From: Angelakisella massiliensis
Lineage (GTDB): Bacteria; Bacillota; Clostridia; Oscillospirales; Ruminococcaceae
Length of the DNA: 64,000 nucleotides
Assembly (NCBI RefSeq): GCF_900104675.1
Contig: NZ_LT629945.1
Location: 2,408,756-2,472,755, forward strand
Direction of reading: 5' to 3'
Position numbers and translations under genes: made by a program. The notes below the pieces were generated by a model. The model was given only the letters and a program-made list of their open reading frames with translations. It searched no databases and had not been told where the DNA came from. Positions within the stretch are counted from its first letter, which is position 1, and each line of letters opens with the position of its first letter. Below are positions 8,092 to 16,768 of this stretch, piece by piece.

Positions 8092-9189
8092 ATGATACGC
8101 GTTACAACAAACAGTTCTCTTTTTAATTATCGTTCCAATCTGATGCAGGTTACAAACAACCTCAATAACGCTATGACCACCGTTATGACCCGGCGGAATT
8201 TCGATACCTATGCGTCCGACCCTGCGGCTGCCACCCGTGCTTTTAAAATCCACAGCTCTCTGAATGCCACTCAGGCCCAGTACAACAATAACAAGACGGT
8301 TACCAGCAAATTTGAGACTGCCTGGAGCACAATAGAAGGCATCCTGGATGATCTGACCAACAAGTTGGGCAGTGTTCCTGCTCTGGAGGGCCTTAACGGC
8401 ACCAATCTGGACGATCTGGACACACAGGCTCAGGTGCTGCGTGCAGGCGCGGAAGCCATTGTCCAGAGCATGAACGGCAAATATGGTCAAGATTACATTT
8501 TTGCCGGTTCTGATAATCAAAACGCGCCCTTCGCCATTAAGGATGGACATGTAACCTATCGCGGCATTGCAGTGGATGACGCCACCTCCCTCAATGAAAT
8601 CTACCACGACCCCAAAACCGGAGAACCCATGCTGGACAGCGATGGAAAGGAAATGACCAACGCCCAGGTGCTGGATGTTTGGGCCAAGGATGATCCCCTG
8701 TACGCGGATATCGGTTTGGGCTTTGAACTGGACAGCAACGGCAAAGTGATCGATTCAACCGCTTTCGATTCCTCCATTCCCGGAATTTCTATTCTTGGAT
8801 ACGGAGTTGACGAGGATGGAGACCCCAAAAATCTGGCGTCCATCATGCTCCATCTGGCTGATACCTTTGAAAATTATCAGCCTGGCGCTTCTGATCCCTG
8901 GGGCGGCAGTTCTGAACTTGCCAACCGTCTGGTAAAGAAGTTTGCTGATTCCAGAGAAAATATGATCAACGCCCACTCCGACCTGGACGCGAGAGTTACC
9001 TTTTTGAACAACAATGAATCTCAGCTGGAATCCACATTTGACGCTTTGAACACCGAACGCAGCAGCATTGAAGATGTGGACGCTGTAGAAGCAATCGAAG
9101 CGCTGGTATGGGCTCAAACCTGCTATAACGCTGCCCTGCAGGTTGGCTCCAACGTCATTCCCCAATCACTGATGGATTATTTGAAATAA
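8092..9189 (+). CDS. flgL: FlgL, flagellar hook-associated protein 3
   Basis: A 365-residue junction protein linking FlgK to flagellin. The N-terminus (IRVTTNSSLFNYRSNLMQVTNNLNNAMTTV) and the C-terminus (AIEALVWAQTCYNAALQVGSNVIPQSLMDYLK) are flagellin-like helices of the FlgL type. The DYIFAGSDNQNAPF segment corresponds to the conserved FlgL region YLFaGs.t...PF. It is encoded immediately after flgK, from which it is separated by 187 bases with hairpins. Confidence 0.95.
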   Translation: MIRVTTNSSLFNYRSNLMQVTNNLNNAMTTVMTRRNFDTYASDPAAATRAFKIHSSLNATQAQYNNNKTVTSKFETAWSTIEGILDDLTNKLGSVPALEGLNGTNLDDLDTQAQVLRAGAEAIVQSMNGKYGQDYIFAGSDNQNAPFAIKDGHVTYRGIAVDDATSLNEIYHDPKTGEPMLDSDGKEMTNAQVLDVWAKDDPLYADIGLGFELDSNGKVIDSTAFDSSIPGISILGYGVDEDGDPKNLASIMLHLADTFENYQPGASDPWGGSSELANRLVKKFADSRENMINAHSDLDARVTFLNNNESQLESTFDALNTERSSIEDVDAVEAIEALVWAQTCYNAALQVGSNVIPQSLMDYLK

Positions 9190-9236
9190 ATTTTGCAATC
9201 ATTTATAATTAAGTTGGCTAAAAGGAGTATCCTGAG

Positions 9237-9842
9237 ATGTATCCGCTGATAGAAATCCAAACTGTTCCCATTGAAATCCGCATGAAGGTGACCGACGCAA
9301 AGTTGGAATATGCCAGAGGCAGTGCACAAATGGAGATTTCCCGGGATAAAGGAGGACTTCATATCCGCAGTCAACCCATCCGGGTCAATATTGATACTTT
9401 TGAGGCTCGCAGCTCTGTGGTCCCCACCACTGCGCAGCTGATCCGCAAAAATGCCCAAGCCGGTACCCAGGCCTCCTATCAGGCCACCGCTGTACTGTCC
9501 CGGGAGGGCCGGATGATGATGGAAGCCAAAATCGGCGAAAATGTGATTGCTCAATTGGCCAGGGAAACTACCCTTCCCGATCCCGCGCAGCTGAACATTC
9601 AGTTTCTTCCCAATGCTCCGGCTGACATCTCCTGGACCGGCGGGGAACTGGATATCCAGTATGAAATGGATAAGCTGAACTTTGACTGGCGTATGGAACA
9701 GATGGAGTTTACCTTTGTTCCGGGAGACATTGAATTTACTGTAACTCAACGTCCGGATGTGATTGTGAAATATGTGGGCGGCCCCCTGTATGTTCCGCCG
9801 TCCTCAGATCCCGACTACGAACCCATTGATGTAAAAGCCTGA
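9237..9842 (+). CDS. DUF6470 family protein, YviE-like
   Basis: A 201-residue protein without signal peptide or membrane segment, of unknown function. It begins MYPLIEIQTVPIEIRMKVTDAKLEYARGSAQMEISRDKGG, the pattern of YviE-like proteins found between flgL and fliW in Bacillus and Clostridia. AAAAGGAG precedes the ATG by ten bases. Position in the late flagellar operon is the only functional clue; family members are presumed to act in flagellar assembly or its regulation. Confidence 0.8.
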   Translation: MYPLIEIQTVPIEIRMKVTDAKLEYARGSAQMEISRDKGGLHIRSQPIRVNIDTFEARSSVVPTTAQLIRKNAQAGTQASYQATAVLSREGRMMMEAKIGENVIAQLARETTLPDPAQLNIQFLPNAPADISWTGGELDIQYEMDKLNFDWRMEQMEFTFVPGDIEFTVTQRPDVIVKYVGGPLYVPPSSDPDYEPIDVKA

Positions 9843-9856
9843 GAGGAGGAATCTCT

Positions 9857-10312
9857 TTGGAGCTGAAAACCAAATATTTTGGTCCCATCGAATACACACC
9901 GCAGGATATTCTCTCCTTTCCCAACGGGTTATTTGGATTTGAAACAGAAAATGAGTTTCTGCCTCTGCCCTTCGATGGAAGCGGCGGTGATCTTATCTGC
10001 TTCCAAAGTGTACGCACACCGGAGCTTTCCTTTGTTGCCATGAATCCTTTCTCCCTGGACCCTTCCTATACTCCTGTGCTCTCCCCTGAGGAGCTGAAAT
10101 TTATGGGAGTGGAAAAAAGCGAAGAGCTTTGTTATTATGTTCTTTGCGCAGTCCGTGAACCAGTGAGTGAAAGCACCCTGAATCTGCGGTGCCCTGTGGT
10201 GGTTCATCCCCAGCGAAAAATCGCGGTGCAGGTGATTTTGGAGGATACTCCTTACCATATGCGTCACCGTCTGGGAGATTTTTCGGCGGGAGGTGACGCT
10301 CAGTCATGCTGA
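9857..10312 (+). CDS. fliW: FliW, flagellar assembly factor
   Basis: A 151-residue protein with the FliW pattern LKTKYFGPIEYTPQDILSFPNGLFGFE at the N-terminus and LRCPVVVHPQRKIAVQVIL in the second half. FliW binds CsrA and, alternatively, free flagellin; when unexported flagellin is scarce, FliW sequesters CsrA and relieves repression of flagellin translation. It starts at a TTG, placed by GAGGAGGA seven bases upstream; no ATG is available nearby. Its last codons overlap the csrA start (10306). Confidence 0.96.
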   Translation: MELKTKYFGPIEYTPQDILSFPNGLFGFETENEFLPLPFDGSGGDLICFQSVRTPELSFVAMNPFSLDPSYTPVLSPEELKFMGVEKSEELCYYVLCAVREPVSESTLNLRCPVVVHPQRKIAVQVILEDTPYHMRHRLGDFSAGGDAQSC

Positions 10313-10575
10313 TCCTTCGCCGAAAAGTAGGAGAAGCTTTTCTGATTGGAGATCAAATCAGTATCACCATTTTAGACGCTGATGCCGGAGGTACTGTGAG
10401 CATCGGTATCGACGCTCCCAAAAACCTGCTGATTCTCCGCAGTGAATTACAGCAGGCTGTGTCTGCCAACCAGGATTCTGCTCTCTCCCCCGCTTCCCTC
10501 CAGGAGATGGAGAGCTTGGAAAATGCTTTGCTCAAAAGTCTGGCTCAAGCAAAGCAGCCCCCCAAAGAACCATAA
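10306..10575 (+). CDS. csrA: CsrA, translational regulator
   Basis: An 89-residue RNA-binding protein: MLILRRKVGEAFLIGDQISITILDADAGGTVSIGIDAPKN is the complete CsrA beta-barrel core with the conserved GIDAP. The C-terminal tail is about 20 residues longer than in short CsrA proteins. It binds GGA motifs in mRNA leaders; the flagellin leader here has two consensus sites. Overlap with fliW suggests coupled translation. It is the last gene of the operon and is followed by a strong terminator. Confidence 0.97.
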   Translation: MLILRRKVGEAFLIGDQISITILDADAGGTVSIGIDAPKNLLILRSELQQAVSANQDSALSPASLQEMESLENALLKSLAQAKQPPKEP

Positions 10576-10608
10576 CCAAAACGTCTTTCCCCTACTATAT
10601 GACTATTT

Positions 10609-10657
10609 AAAAACGCGGAACCTGTTTTTCCTGACAGGCTGCCGCGTTTTTGTTTTT
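10609..10657 (+). terminator. Terminator of the flagellar operon
   Basis: AAACGCGG (10611-10618) pairs with CCGCGTTT (10642-10649), an inner CCTGT/ACAGG stem extends it, and a T-rich tract follows to 10657. Confidence 0.9.
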
Positions 10658-10659
10658 AG

Positions 10660-11054
10660 AATATAATTTCGGACACTAAAGCAATCTGAAAATCCATCCG
10701 ACTGAAAAACACTGACTTTTGTTTCACTTGCTTTTTTCATCATAAGAGCCAAAGAATAAAAAAATGCTGTCGTTCTTATCCCTTGTAACTCCATAACCCT
10801 CTTCCCTTCCAATCAGAATCCGGCAAAGCTGGCAGCTTAGCTTGAGGAACCCTCAGCAAAATGTGACTTTGATAAAACTTGCAAGAAAATTTCTGCTCTC
10901 GCATTCTCGTTCTCCAGCCATAAAGGAACAAACATTGTTTTGAGGAACTTTTTTCCTCCCCAATCACTTGCCTGTTGGCAAATCATTTCTCCCAAAGCTT
11001 GAAGCTGAAGCTTTTGACAGGAGGCTTCCTCCAGAGCAGCAGGTGGTTTCTATT
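10660..11054. other. Intergenic, nothing recognised
   Basis: About 395 bases between two convergent transcription units. Short frames are present on both strands but none has a credible start or codon use. No promoter, repeat or RNA element was recognised. Confidence 0.4.
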
Positions 11055-11096
11055 TATAAAAAACGGGAAAGCAGCTGTGTGATGCTTTCCCGTTTT
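11055..11096 (-). terminator. Terminator of the BMP-type ABC transporter operon
   Basis: A 14-bp perfect stem (11096-11083 with 11073-11060) closes a nine-base loop and runs into a T tract on the minus strand, 24 bases after the last permease gene. Confidence 0.93.
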
Positions 11097-11119
11097 CCAT
11101 ATTCATAATGAAGCTTTTC

Positions 11120-12118
11120 TTACCGTTCCTCGCGGAAATAATTCAGTCCCAAAGCTGCCGGCAATCCGCTTCCCTCCCGTTTGCGGATGGAAGTAGCAAC
11201 CAGCACAATGGCTGTGATGATAAAGGGAAGCGCCTGGTACAGCTGAGAAGGCACCGCTGCCAGCCAGCCCAGTGAATCCGGAAAGGCCGCTGCCAAACTG
11301 CTGCCGGAAACCCGCAGGGTATTGAAAAAGCCAAATACAAAGGTTCCCAAAATCGCCATAACAGGATTCCAGTTGGCAAAAATGACCAGCGCCACAGCAA
11401 TCCAGCCGTAACCGCTGATCCAGCAGCTGCTGGAAAAGGAACCGCTCATATTCAGACCCATGTAATAACCGCCGATTCCCATAATGCCACAGCCCAGGCA
11501 GATGTGAATATACTTGTACCGTTTGATGTTGATACCAACCGAATCAGCCGCGCCGGGATTCTCTCCCACTGCCCGCAGCCGCAGACCGGTGCGGGTTCCC
11601 CGCAGGTACCACCACATCACAATGGCGATCACAACCGCCAGGTAAACCAGCAGATTATGGGTAAACAATCCTTTGCCCACCAACGGCAGCTGAGAAAGAA
11701 ATGGAATCGGGATATCAGCAAAGCCGTTCTTGATGTTGGCATAATCGTTCATGGCAGGCCAGCTGATGGCCTTCACGCCATTGCCCACAAAGAAATAAAC
11801 GCCCAAGCCGAAGGTGGTCAGGGTCAGACCGGTGATATTCTGATTTGCCTGGAGAGACACTGTCAGCGCGGCAAACAACAGACCGCACAGCGCACCTGCC
11901 AGAAAAGCCACCAGAATTCCCACAGCCAGACTGTTGGCATAGCAGCCGACGATATACCCGAAAATAGCGCCCACTGCCATAATACCTTCCACGCCCAGAT
12001 TGAGGCTGCCGGATTTTTCTACCAAAATCTCTCCCACGGTGCCGTACAGCAGAGGGATATTGTAAACAACGATATTGTGAACAAAGGTGGTTACAACGCC
12101 CAATTTATCCATTTCCAT
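11120..12118 (-). CDS. Nucleoside-type ABC transporter permease (NupQ-like)
   Basis: A 332-residue polytopic membrane protein with about eight to nine hydrophobic segments. The core NLGVEGIMAVGAIFGY and the cytoplasmic coupling region RGTRTGLRLRAVGENPGAADSVGINIKRYK (EAA-like loop) are typical of the second permease of BMP-dependent nucleoside importers. It forms a heteromer with the product of the preceding gene. Its start overlaps that gene by 14 bases (12105-12118), consistent with translational coupling. The substrate is inferred to be a nucleoside or purine from the family; ribose-like sugars cannot be excluded. Confidence 0.9.
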   Translation of the reverse strand: MEMDKLGVVTTFVHNIVVYNIPLLYGTVGEILVEKSGSLNLGVEGIMAVGAIFGYIVGCYANSLAVGILVAFLAGALCGLLFAALTVSLQANQNITGLTLTTFGLGVYFFVGNGVKAISWPAMNDYANIKNGFADIPIPFLSQLPLVGKGLFTHNLLVYLAVVIAIVMWWYLRGTRTGLRLRAVGENPGAADSVGINIKRYKYIHICLGCGIMGIGGYYMGLNMSGSFSSSCWISGYGWIAVALVIFANWNPVMAILGTFVFGFFNTLRVSGSSLAAAFPDSLGWLAAVPSQLYQALPFIITAIVLVATSIRKREGSGLPAALGLNYFREER

Positions 12119-13226
12119 TGTTCTTTCCCTCCTTTTTTACAGGCAGTACCTGGAACCGGGTGCAGAAATCCGCCGCCAGCACCAAAAACAGGATCGCACC
12201 CTGAAGCATATTGGCAAAGCTGGAATCTACCTGGGAGAAGGTAGCTGCCGCCACGTCAGAACCGTAATGAAGCATACTGATGAGTGCGGAAACGATGAAG
12301 ATGGCCAAAGTATTCAGCTGGGAAAGCCAGGCGACGATGATACCGGTCCAGCCCACATCATCGGTGATATTGGTGGAAAGGATACCGGCAGTTCCCACCT
12401 TGAAGGCTGCCGCCAGACCGATGAGACAAGCGGAAAGAAATACGGTGCGCAGAACGATCTTTCCTACCTTCATACCAGCATAATGGGCTGTTCCGGTACT
12501 GTCTCCCACTACAGCGATCTCATAGCCCTGTTTGGTATATTTAAGATAAATGAATACCAGCACACCCACCACAAGGGTAAGGATCACACAGATATTCAGG
12601 CCAAATTTTCCAATGGGGATTTTGGGGAAGGAAGCCAGGTTGGCAAAACGGCCGAAAATAGGCCGTACCGAGGTGGGGTCCAGATAAAAGTTCCAGTCCG
12701 CTTTGGTATCCTCCAGGAACGTAATGAAGTACAGCGCAATGTAGTTGAGCATCAGGGTCATCAGCGTTTCATTGGTACCGAACTTCACCTTGAGGGCGGC
12801 GGCGATCAGTCCGTAAAGTCCAGCCGCCAGCATTCCTGCCAGACACATCAGCACCAGCGTCAGGCCCTCTCCCACAACGGGTCCCAGTTTGAAGGCCACT
12901 GTTGCCGCGGCCACCGCTCCCAGAATAAACTGACCTTCGCCGCCGATGTTCCAGAAGCGCATCCGGAAAGCCAGGGACAGCGCCACCGAGGTCAGCGCCA
13001 GAGGAGCGAACACTTTGAGATAGTTTTCAAAAGCCTTGTAAGCGATCTTGTTGCCCACCATACCCATGGTGAACATCCGGCCGTAATAAGCCAGAGGATT
13101 GACGCCCATAGCCAGCAGCAGACATCCGCCCAACACCAGGGCCGCCGCCACCGCCAGAGCATACATCCCCAACTTTTTCCACAGGGGACAGTTCTCCCGC
13201 TTGACCACATGAAAGCGCATGGTCAC
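12105..13226 (-). CDS. Nucleoside-type ABC transporter permease (NupP-like)
   Basis: A 373-residue membrane permease of the BPD_transp_2 type. After a hydrophobic N-terminal segment (YALAVAAALVLGGCLLLAMG) come FRMRFWNIGGEGQFILGA, the family signature, and LMTLMLNYIALYFI. It pairs with the downstream permease to form the channel. The start overlaps the stop of the ATPase gene by four bases (ATGA), a standard coupling junction. Membrane location is evident from the alternating hydrophobic segments. Confidence 0.92.
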   Translation of the reverse strand: MTMRFHVVKRENCPLWKKLGMYALAVAAALVLGGCLLLAMGVNPLAYYGRMFTMGMVGNKIAYKAFENYLKVFAPLALTSVALSLAFRMRFWNIGGEGQFILGAVAAATVAFKLGPVVGEGLTLVLMCLAGMLAAGLYGLIAAALKVKFGTNETLMTLMLNYIALYFITFLEDTKADWNFYLDPTSVRPIFGRFANLASFPKIPIGKFGLNICVILTLVVGVLVFIYLKYTKQGYEIAVVGDSTGTAHYAGMKVGKIVLRTVFLSACLIGLAAAFKVGTAGILSTNITDDVGWTGIIVAWLSQLNTLAIFIVSALISMLHYGSDVAAATFSQVDSSFANMLQGAILFLVLAADFCTRFQVLPVKKEGKNNGNG

Positions 13227-14812
13227 TCCTCCTTTCCAGCGGCGGTATCCGGGGCGAAATTGGTATCCCGGGCAATACCCGCCGGCTTGTCCTCGTACTT
13301 ATTGGTCAGGTCCAGAGCGCCGGTCATCATCATGCCCAGCTCCTCCTTGGTGGTCTTGTGGGCATGGACCACACCCATCACCCGGCCATAGCACAGCACC
13401 AGGATCTTGTCGCAGAGGGCCATCATGACATCCAGATCCTCACCCACAAACAGGATGCCCACCCCATCCTTCTTCTGCTGGTTGAGGATATTGTAAATGG
13501 CATAGGAAGAATTGATGTCCAGACCCCGCACCGGATAGGCAGTCACAATCACATTGGGCCCTGCCTTGATCTCCCGGCCCAACAGCACCTTCTGGACGTT
13601 ACCGCCGGAAAGGCGGCGCACCGGCGTTTCCGCCGAAGGGGTGACGATCCCCAGCTCCTTGATGACATGGTCCGCGTCGGCTCGTCCCGCCTTCCGGTCC
13701 ACAAAGGGACCTTTGCTGTCCCGGTAGTTTTTCAGGATCATGTTATCAACAATGGACAGAGAAGGAGCCAGTCCCATTCCCAAACGATCCTCCGGAATAA
13801 ATGACATGGCAATGCCCTTTTCAATAATGGCTTTGGGGCTCAGGCCCACAATATTATCGCCCTTGTGGATCATCTGTCCGCTCTCAATGGGCCGCAAACC
13901 GGCAATCGCCTCGCACAGCTCCTTTTGTCCGCAGCCGGCGATGCCTGCCACACCCAGGATTTCTCCGCCCCGGATGTAAAAATTCACATGGTCGATGGCC
14001 ACCGCGCCTTCATCATTGCGGATGGTCAGATCCCGGATCTCCAGCAATGGCCGTGTCTTTTCCACCATCGGCCGCTCAATATTCAGGTCTACCTTATGGC
14101 CCACCATATATTCTGTCAGCTGCTGCTCGTTGGTTCCGGCAGTATCCACCGTGCCAATATACTCCCCTTTGCGGAGGATGGCCACCCGGTCGGAGATCTC
14201 CAGCACCTCATTGAGCTTATGGGTGATGATGATAATGGAATGTCCCTCCGCCTTCATCCGGCGCAGCACCTCAAAAAGCTTGGCGATTTCCTGCACCGTC
14301 AGAACCGCGGTGGGCTCGTCCAGAATGATCACCTTGGCTCCATAATACAGCACCTTGATGATCTCCAGGGTCTGCTTCTCCGAAACCGCCATATTGCGGA
14401 CCTTTTTCCGGGGATCAATGTCAAAACCGAACTTTTTGGCTACCTCCCCGATTTGGTTGTACCGGTCCTTCTTCAGCAGAAAGCCTGCCTTTTCCTGTCC
14501 CATCCAGATGTTGTCCGCTGCGGAAAAGACATCCACCAGTTTGAAATGCTGATGAACCATACCGATGCCCAAACGCTTGGCATCCTCAGGGGAATCAATG
14601 GAAACCGCTTTCCCCTCCACCAGAATCTCACCCCGGTCCGGCTTATAGATTCCTGAAAGCATATTCATCAGGGTGGTCTTACCAGAACCATTCTCTCCCA
14701 GCAGCGCCAAAATCTCTCCCTGACGCACGCCGAGATTTACATCCTTATTGGCCACCACGCTGCCGAAGGTCTTGGTAATCCCCCTCATTTCGACGGCATA
14801 CTGTTCCGCCAT
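13223..14812 (-). CDS. Tandem ATP-binding subunit of the nucleoside-type ABC transporter (NupO-like)
   Basis: A 529-residue protein with two ABC domains in one chain. Domain 1 has Walker A GENGSGKT (39-46), ILDEPTAVLT as Walker B, and an H-loop in IIIITHKLNE. Domain 2 has a degenerate Walker A (GIAGCGQKE), the signature RRLSGGNVQKV, and AYPVRGLDI where most relatives have A.PTRGLD. One strong and one degenerate site is normal for this family. The frame is open to 14869, but the start is set at ATG 14812 by AGGAGGAGGGG just upstream. It is separated from the binding-protein gene by 222 bases that contain a strong hairpin. Confidence 0.93.
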   Translation of the reverse strand: MAEQYAVEMRGITKTFGSVVANKDVNLGVRQGEILALLGENGSGKTTLMNMLSGIYKPDRGEILVEGKAVSIDSPEDAKRLGIGMVHQHFKLVDVFSAADNIWMGQEKAGFLLKKDRYNQIGEVAKKFGFDIDPRKKVRNMAVSEKQTLEIIKVLYYGAKVIILDEPTAVLTVQEIAKLFEVLRRMKAEGHSIIIITHKLNEVLEISDRVAILRKGEYIGTVDTAGTNEQQLTEYMVGHKVDLNIERPMVEKTRPLLEIRDLTIRNDEGAVAIDHVNFYIRGGEILGVAGIAGCGQKELCEAIAGLRPIESGQMIHKGDNIVGLSPKAIIEKGIAMSFIPEDRLGMGLAPSLSIVDNMILKNYRDSKGPFVDRKAGRADADHVIKELGIVTPSAETPVRRLSGGNVQKVLLGREIKAGPNVIVTAYPVRGLDINSSYAIYNILNQQKKDGVGILFVGEDLDVMMALCDKILVLCYGRVMGVVHAHKTTKEELGMMMTGALDLTNKYEDKPAGIARDTNFAPDTAAGKEE

Positions 14813-14918
14813 GAAATCCCCTCCTCCTGCTTGAGATATGGATACACGAGATAGACGGCAGAGCGGCATTGTGCCCCCTGTCCCTTATCTCCTGTCTCCA
14901 GTCCCGAAAGTCCACGGC

Positions 14919-14948
14919 GGACCGGCCGGTTGATGTTCCGGCCGGTCC
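14919..14948 (-). other. Intercistronic hairpin between binding-protein and ATPase genes
   Basis: An 11-bp perfect GC-rich stem (14919-14929 with 14938-14948) with an eight-base loop and no following T tract. Such structures after binding-protein genes commonly protect the upstream mRNA or reduce downstream transcription, giving excess binding protein over membrane components. Confidence 0.7.
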
Positions 14949-15034
14949 AGCCGCACTGGAAACGGACAAGCCTACTCCCCTTTATCGGCGGAGAAAACCT
15001 TCCATTTTTTGCTTCTTGTTTCAGGTAAGGCAGC

Positions 15035-16303
15035 TTAAGCAGCCTTGACGCCCTCTACAAAGTAGTTCATGGTACCGGTGATGACGCCATCCTCAACGGA
15101 AGGACCATCGGCAGGTACGATCTCGGTGCCGTCATTGGTCACCAGGGCGCCGGCGGTCTTGTTGACGGTAACAGTGCCATCCTCATTCACGGTATAGGTG
15201 AGCTTGGTGCCGGAGAAAACATCCCACTCGCCGGAAGCGATCAGCGCCTTGACAGCGTCGATGATGGCCTGGGTGTTGGGATCGCAGTTCTCGGTCAGGG
15301 GGCTGACATCCACAAAGCCCTCGTTGAGGCCGCCGTAGTAAGCGGGGCCACCCATAGCGGTAACAAAGTTCTCAGCACCACCGCAGGTCATAGCAGCCTC
15401 AATGGCGGTACGATAATAAACATTCCAGTTCCAGATAGGAGCGGTCAGGTGAGCGGTGGGAGCGTCAGCGGTCATGTCGGAATTGTAGCCGCAGCCAAAG
15501 ACACCGGCGTCAGCAGCAGCGATCTGAGGCTGAGCGGAATCGCAGTGCTGGGCGATCACGCAGCAGTTGTAGGTATCGATCAGCTCTTTGGCGAAAGCGG
15601 ACTCATTGACCTCATCAGCCCAGTTGCCCAGCTCCTTGACATAGACAGTGGCATCGGGGTTGACGGACTGAACGCCCAGAGTGAAGCCGTTGATACCGGA
15701 GCAGGTCTCAGCATACTGGGTGCCGTAAGCGGAAACATAGCCGATGTTGTTGTTGCCCAGCTCCAGGCTCTTGAGACCGGCGGCGATACCAGCCAGATAA
15801 CGGGCCTGATAGATACGGCCGAAATAGTTGTTGAAGTTGGTCTCGTTGCTCTTGTAGCCGGTGGCATGAGAGAAGATCACATCAGGATACTCCTCAGCTT
15901 TGTCTGCCATGGCGTCCATATAGCCGAAAGAAATACCGAAAATGATATTGCAGCCTTCGCTGACCAGAGTGTCCACAGCGGTGGAAACCTGATCATAGTC
16001 TTCCAGAACCTCGTCCTGGATCACCAGCTGAGTGTTCACATCCAGGCCCAGCTCTTCCATGGCCTTGGTGATGCCGTTATGATGGGCAAAGGTGTAGCCA
16101 GCGGTGTCGTTCTTGCTGTTGATGTAGATAGCGCCCACCTTGAAGTCACTTGCAGCGGTGCTTTCGCTCTCCGCAGCAGACTCCGCCTGGCTCTGGCTTT
16201 CCGCAGCCTGGCTCTCGCTCTCTGCGGGAGCTTCGCTGCCGCCGCAGGCCGCAAGGCTGAGGACCATGGACATCGCCAGGATCAGTGCAAAGATTTTCTT
16301 CAT
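15035..16303 (-). CDS. BMP-family substrate-binding lipoprotein
   Basis: A 422-residue lipoprotein. The signal peptide MKKIFALILAMSMVLSLAAC ends in a lipobox with the modified Cys at residue 20. A flexible Ser/Glu/Ala linker of about 30 residues follows, then the two-lobed BMP (Med/PnrA) domain starting DFKVGAIYINSKNDTAGYTFAHHNGI. Segments such as IIFGISFGYMDAMADKAEEYPDVIFSHATGY are typical. It captures the substrate outside the membrane and passes it to the permeases encoded downstream. AGGAGG lies in front of the ATG. A leader of about 375 nt with a putative intrinsic terminator precedes it, so expression is probably controlled by premature termination. Confidence 0.94.
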   Translation of the reverse strand: MKKIFALILAMSMVLSLAACGGSEAPAESESQAAESQSQAESAAESESTAASDFKVGAIYINSKNDTAGYTFAHHNGITKAMEELGLDVNTQLVIQDEVLEDYDQVSTAVDTLVSEGCNIIFGISFGYMDAMADKAEEYPDVIFSHATGYKSNETNFNNYFGRIYQARYLAGIAAGLKSLELGNNNIGYVSAYGTQYAETCSGINGFTLGVQSVNPDATVYVKELGNWADEVNESAFAKELIDTYNCCVIAQHCDSAQPQIAAADAGVFGCGYNSDMTADAPTAHLTAPIWNWNVYYRTAIEAAMTCGGAENFVTAMGGPAYYGGLNEGFVDVSPLTENCDPNTQAIIDAVKALIASGEWDVFSGTKLTYTVNEDGTVTVNKTAGALVTNDGTEIVPADGPSVEDGVITGTMNYFVEGVKAA

Positions 16304-16680
16304 GTCTAAAAGTTCCTCCTTCGATTGGTTCCGTCTGAGTTTGGACGGTGTTGTTTATTAAAACCGGTCTTTGCCGGCTTTAATCCTTCAGGCACCAACA
16401 GTCAAAAAACTGCGCTATGACACGGGATCCGCCGGAATGCCTTCCGGCTTCAGATCACCCTCATACCGCAGTTAGATGCACCAATACAATTTTTCTCTTC
16501 GCTCCATAAAAACCGGACTTCCAGCATAACGCAGGATATGCCTTGGGATTAAAACCATGGCTGTGACTGTCCGGATGCAAATACGTCATGCTGTCTCACC
16601 CCTTTCCCACAAGCGGAGAGGCTTTACCTCAAAAACAACAGCGTGGCCCAAATCCATTGAGCCACGGCAGATTATCGTAC
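16304..16680 (-). ncRNA. Long structured 5' leader of the BMP transporter operon, candidate riboswitch of unassigned class
   Basis: On the minus strand the leader contains, in order: a hairpin CGTGGC...GCCACG (16667-16642); a region closed by CCGGAC/GTCCGG (16574-16569 with 16518-16513) that encloses two sub-hairpins and is followed by TTTTT; and a long terminator-like hairpin (16471-16410). It was compared from memory with purine, 2'-deoxyguanosine, ykkC, SAM, TPP, cobalamin, glycine, THF, c-di-GMP and T-box signatures; none matched. The structure is seen; regulation by a ligand is inference. Confidence 0.5.
16404..16471 (-). terminator. Attenuator-type terminator in the BMP leader
   Basis: On the minus strand CTGCG...CGCAG (16471-16467 with 16414-16410) continues inward with TATGA/TCATA, a broken GGG/CCC-ATC/GAT helix and a 7-bp perfect GCCGGAA/TTCCGGC top, then six T residues (16409-16404). 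It lies about 100 bases before bmpA and would stop transcription before the gene. Confidence 0.75.
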
Positions 16681-16686
16681 ACAGAT

Positions 16687-16715
16687 ATTTTACATAATAA
16701 TTGTAGATTCTGCAA
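16687..16715 (-). promoter_or_regulatory. Promoter of the BMP transporter leader
   Basis: On the minus strand TTGCAG (16715-16710), a 17-base spacer, TAAAAT (16692-16687). It would start transcription near 16680, just before the first leader hairpin. Confidence 0.6.
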
Positions 16716-16768
16716 TCCCTTTTAAGAAAAAAATCATTTTTCCCTTTCTTTCATTTTTTTGATCTATT

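Noticed and set aside
10603-10967. Short minus-strand frames between csrA and the ABC operon
   Set aside because: No ribosome sites or recognisable sequence; one overlaps the flagellar operon terminator.
16304-16680. Known purine riboswitch upstream of the nucleoside-type transporter
   Set aside because: The conserved core of the purine aptamer (the junction and kissing-loop sequences) could not be found, so only an unassigned leader is reported.
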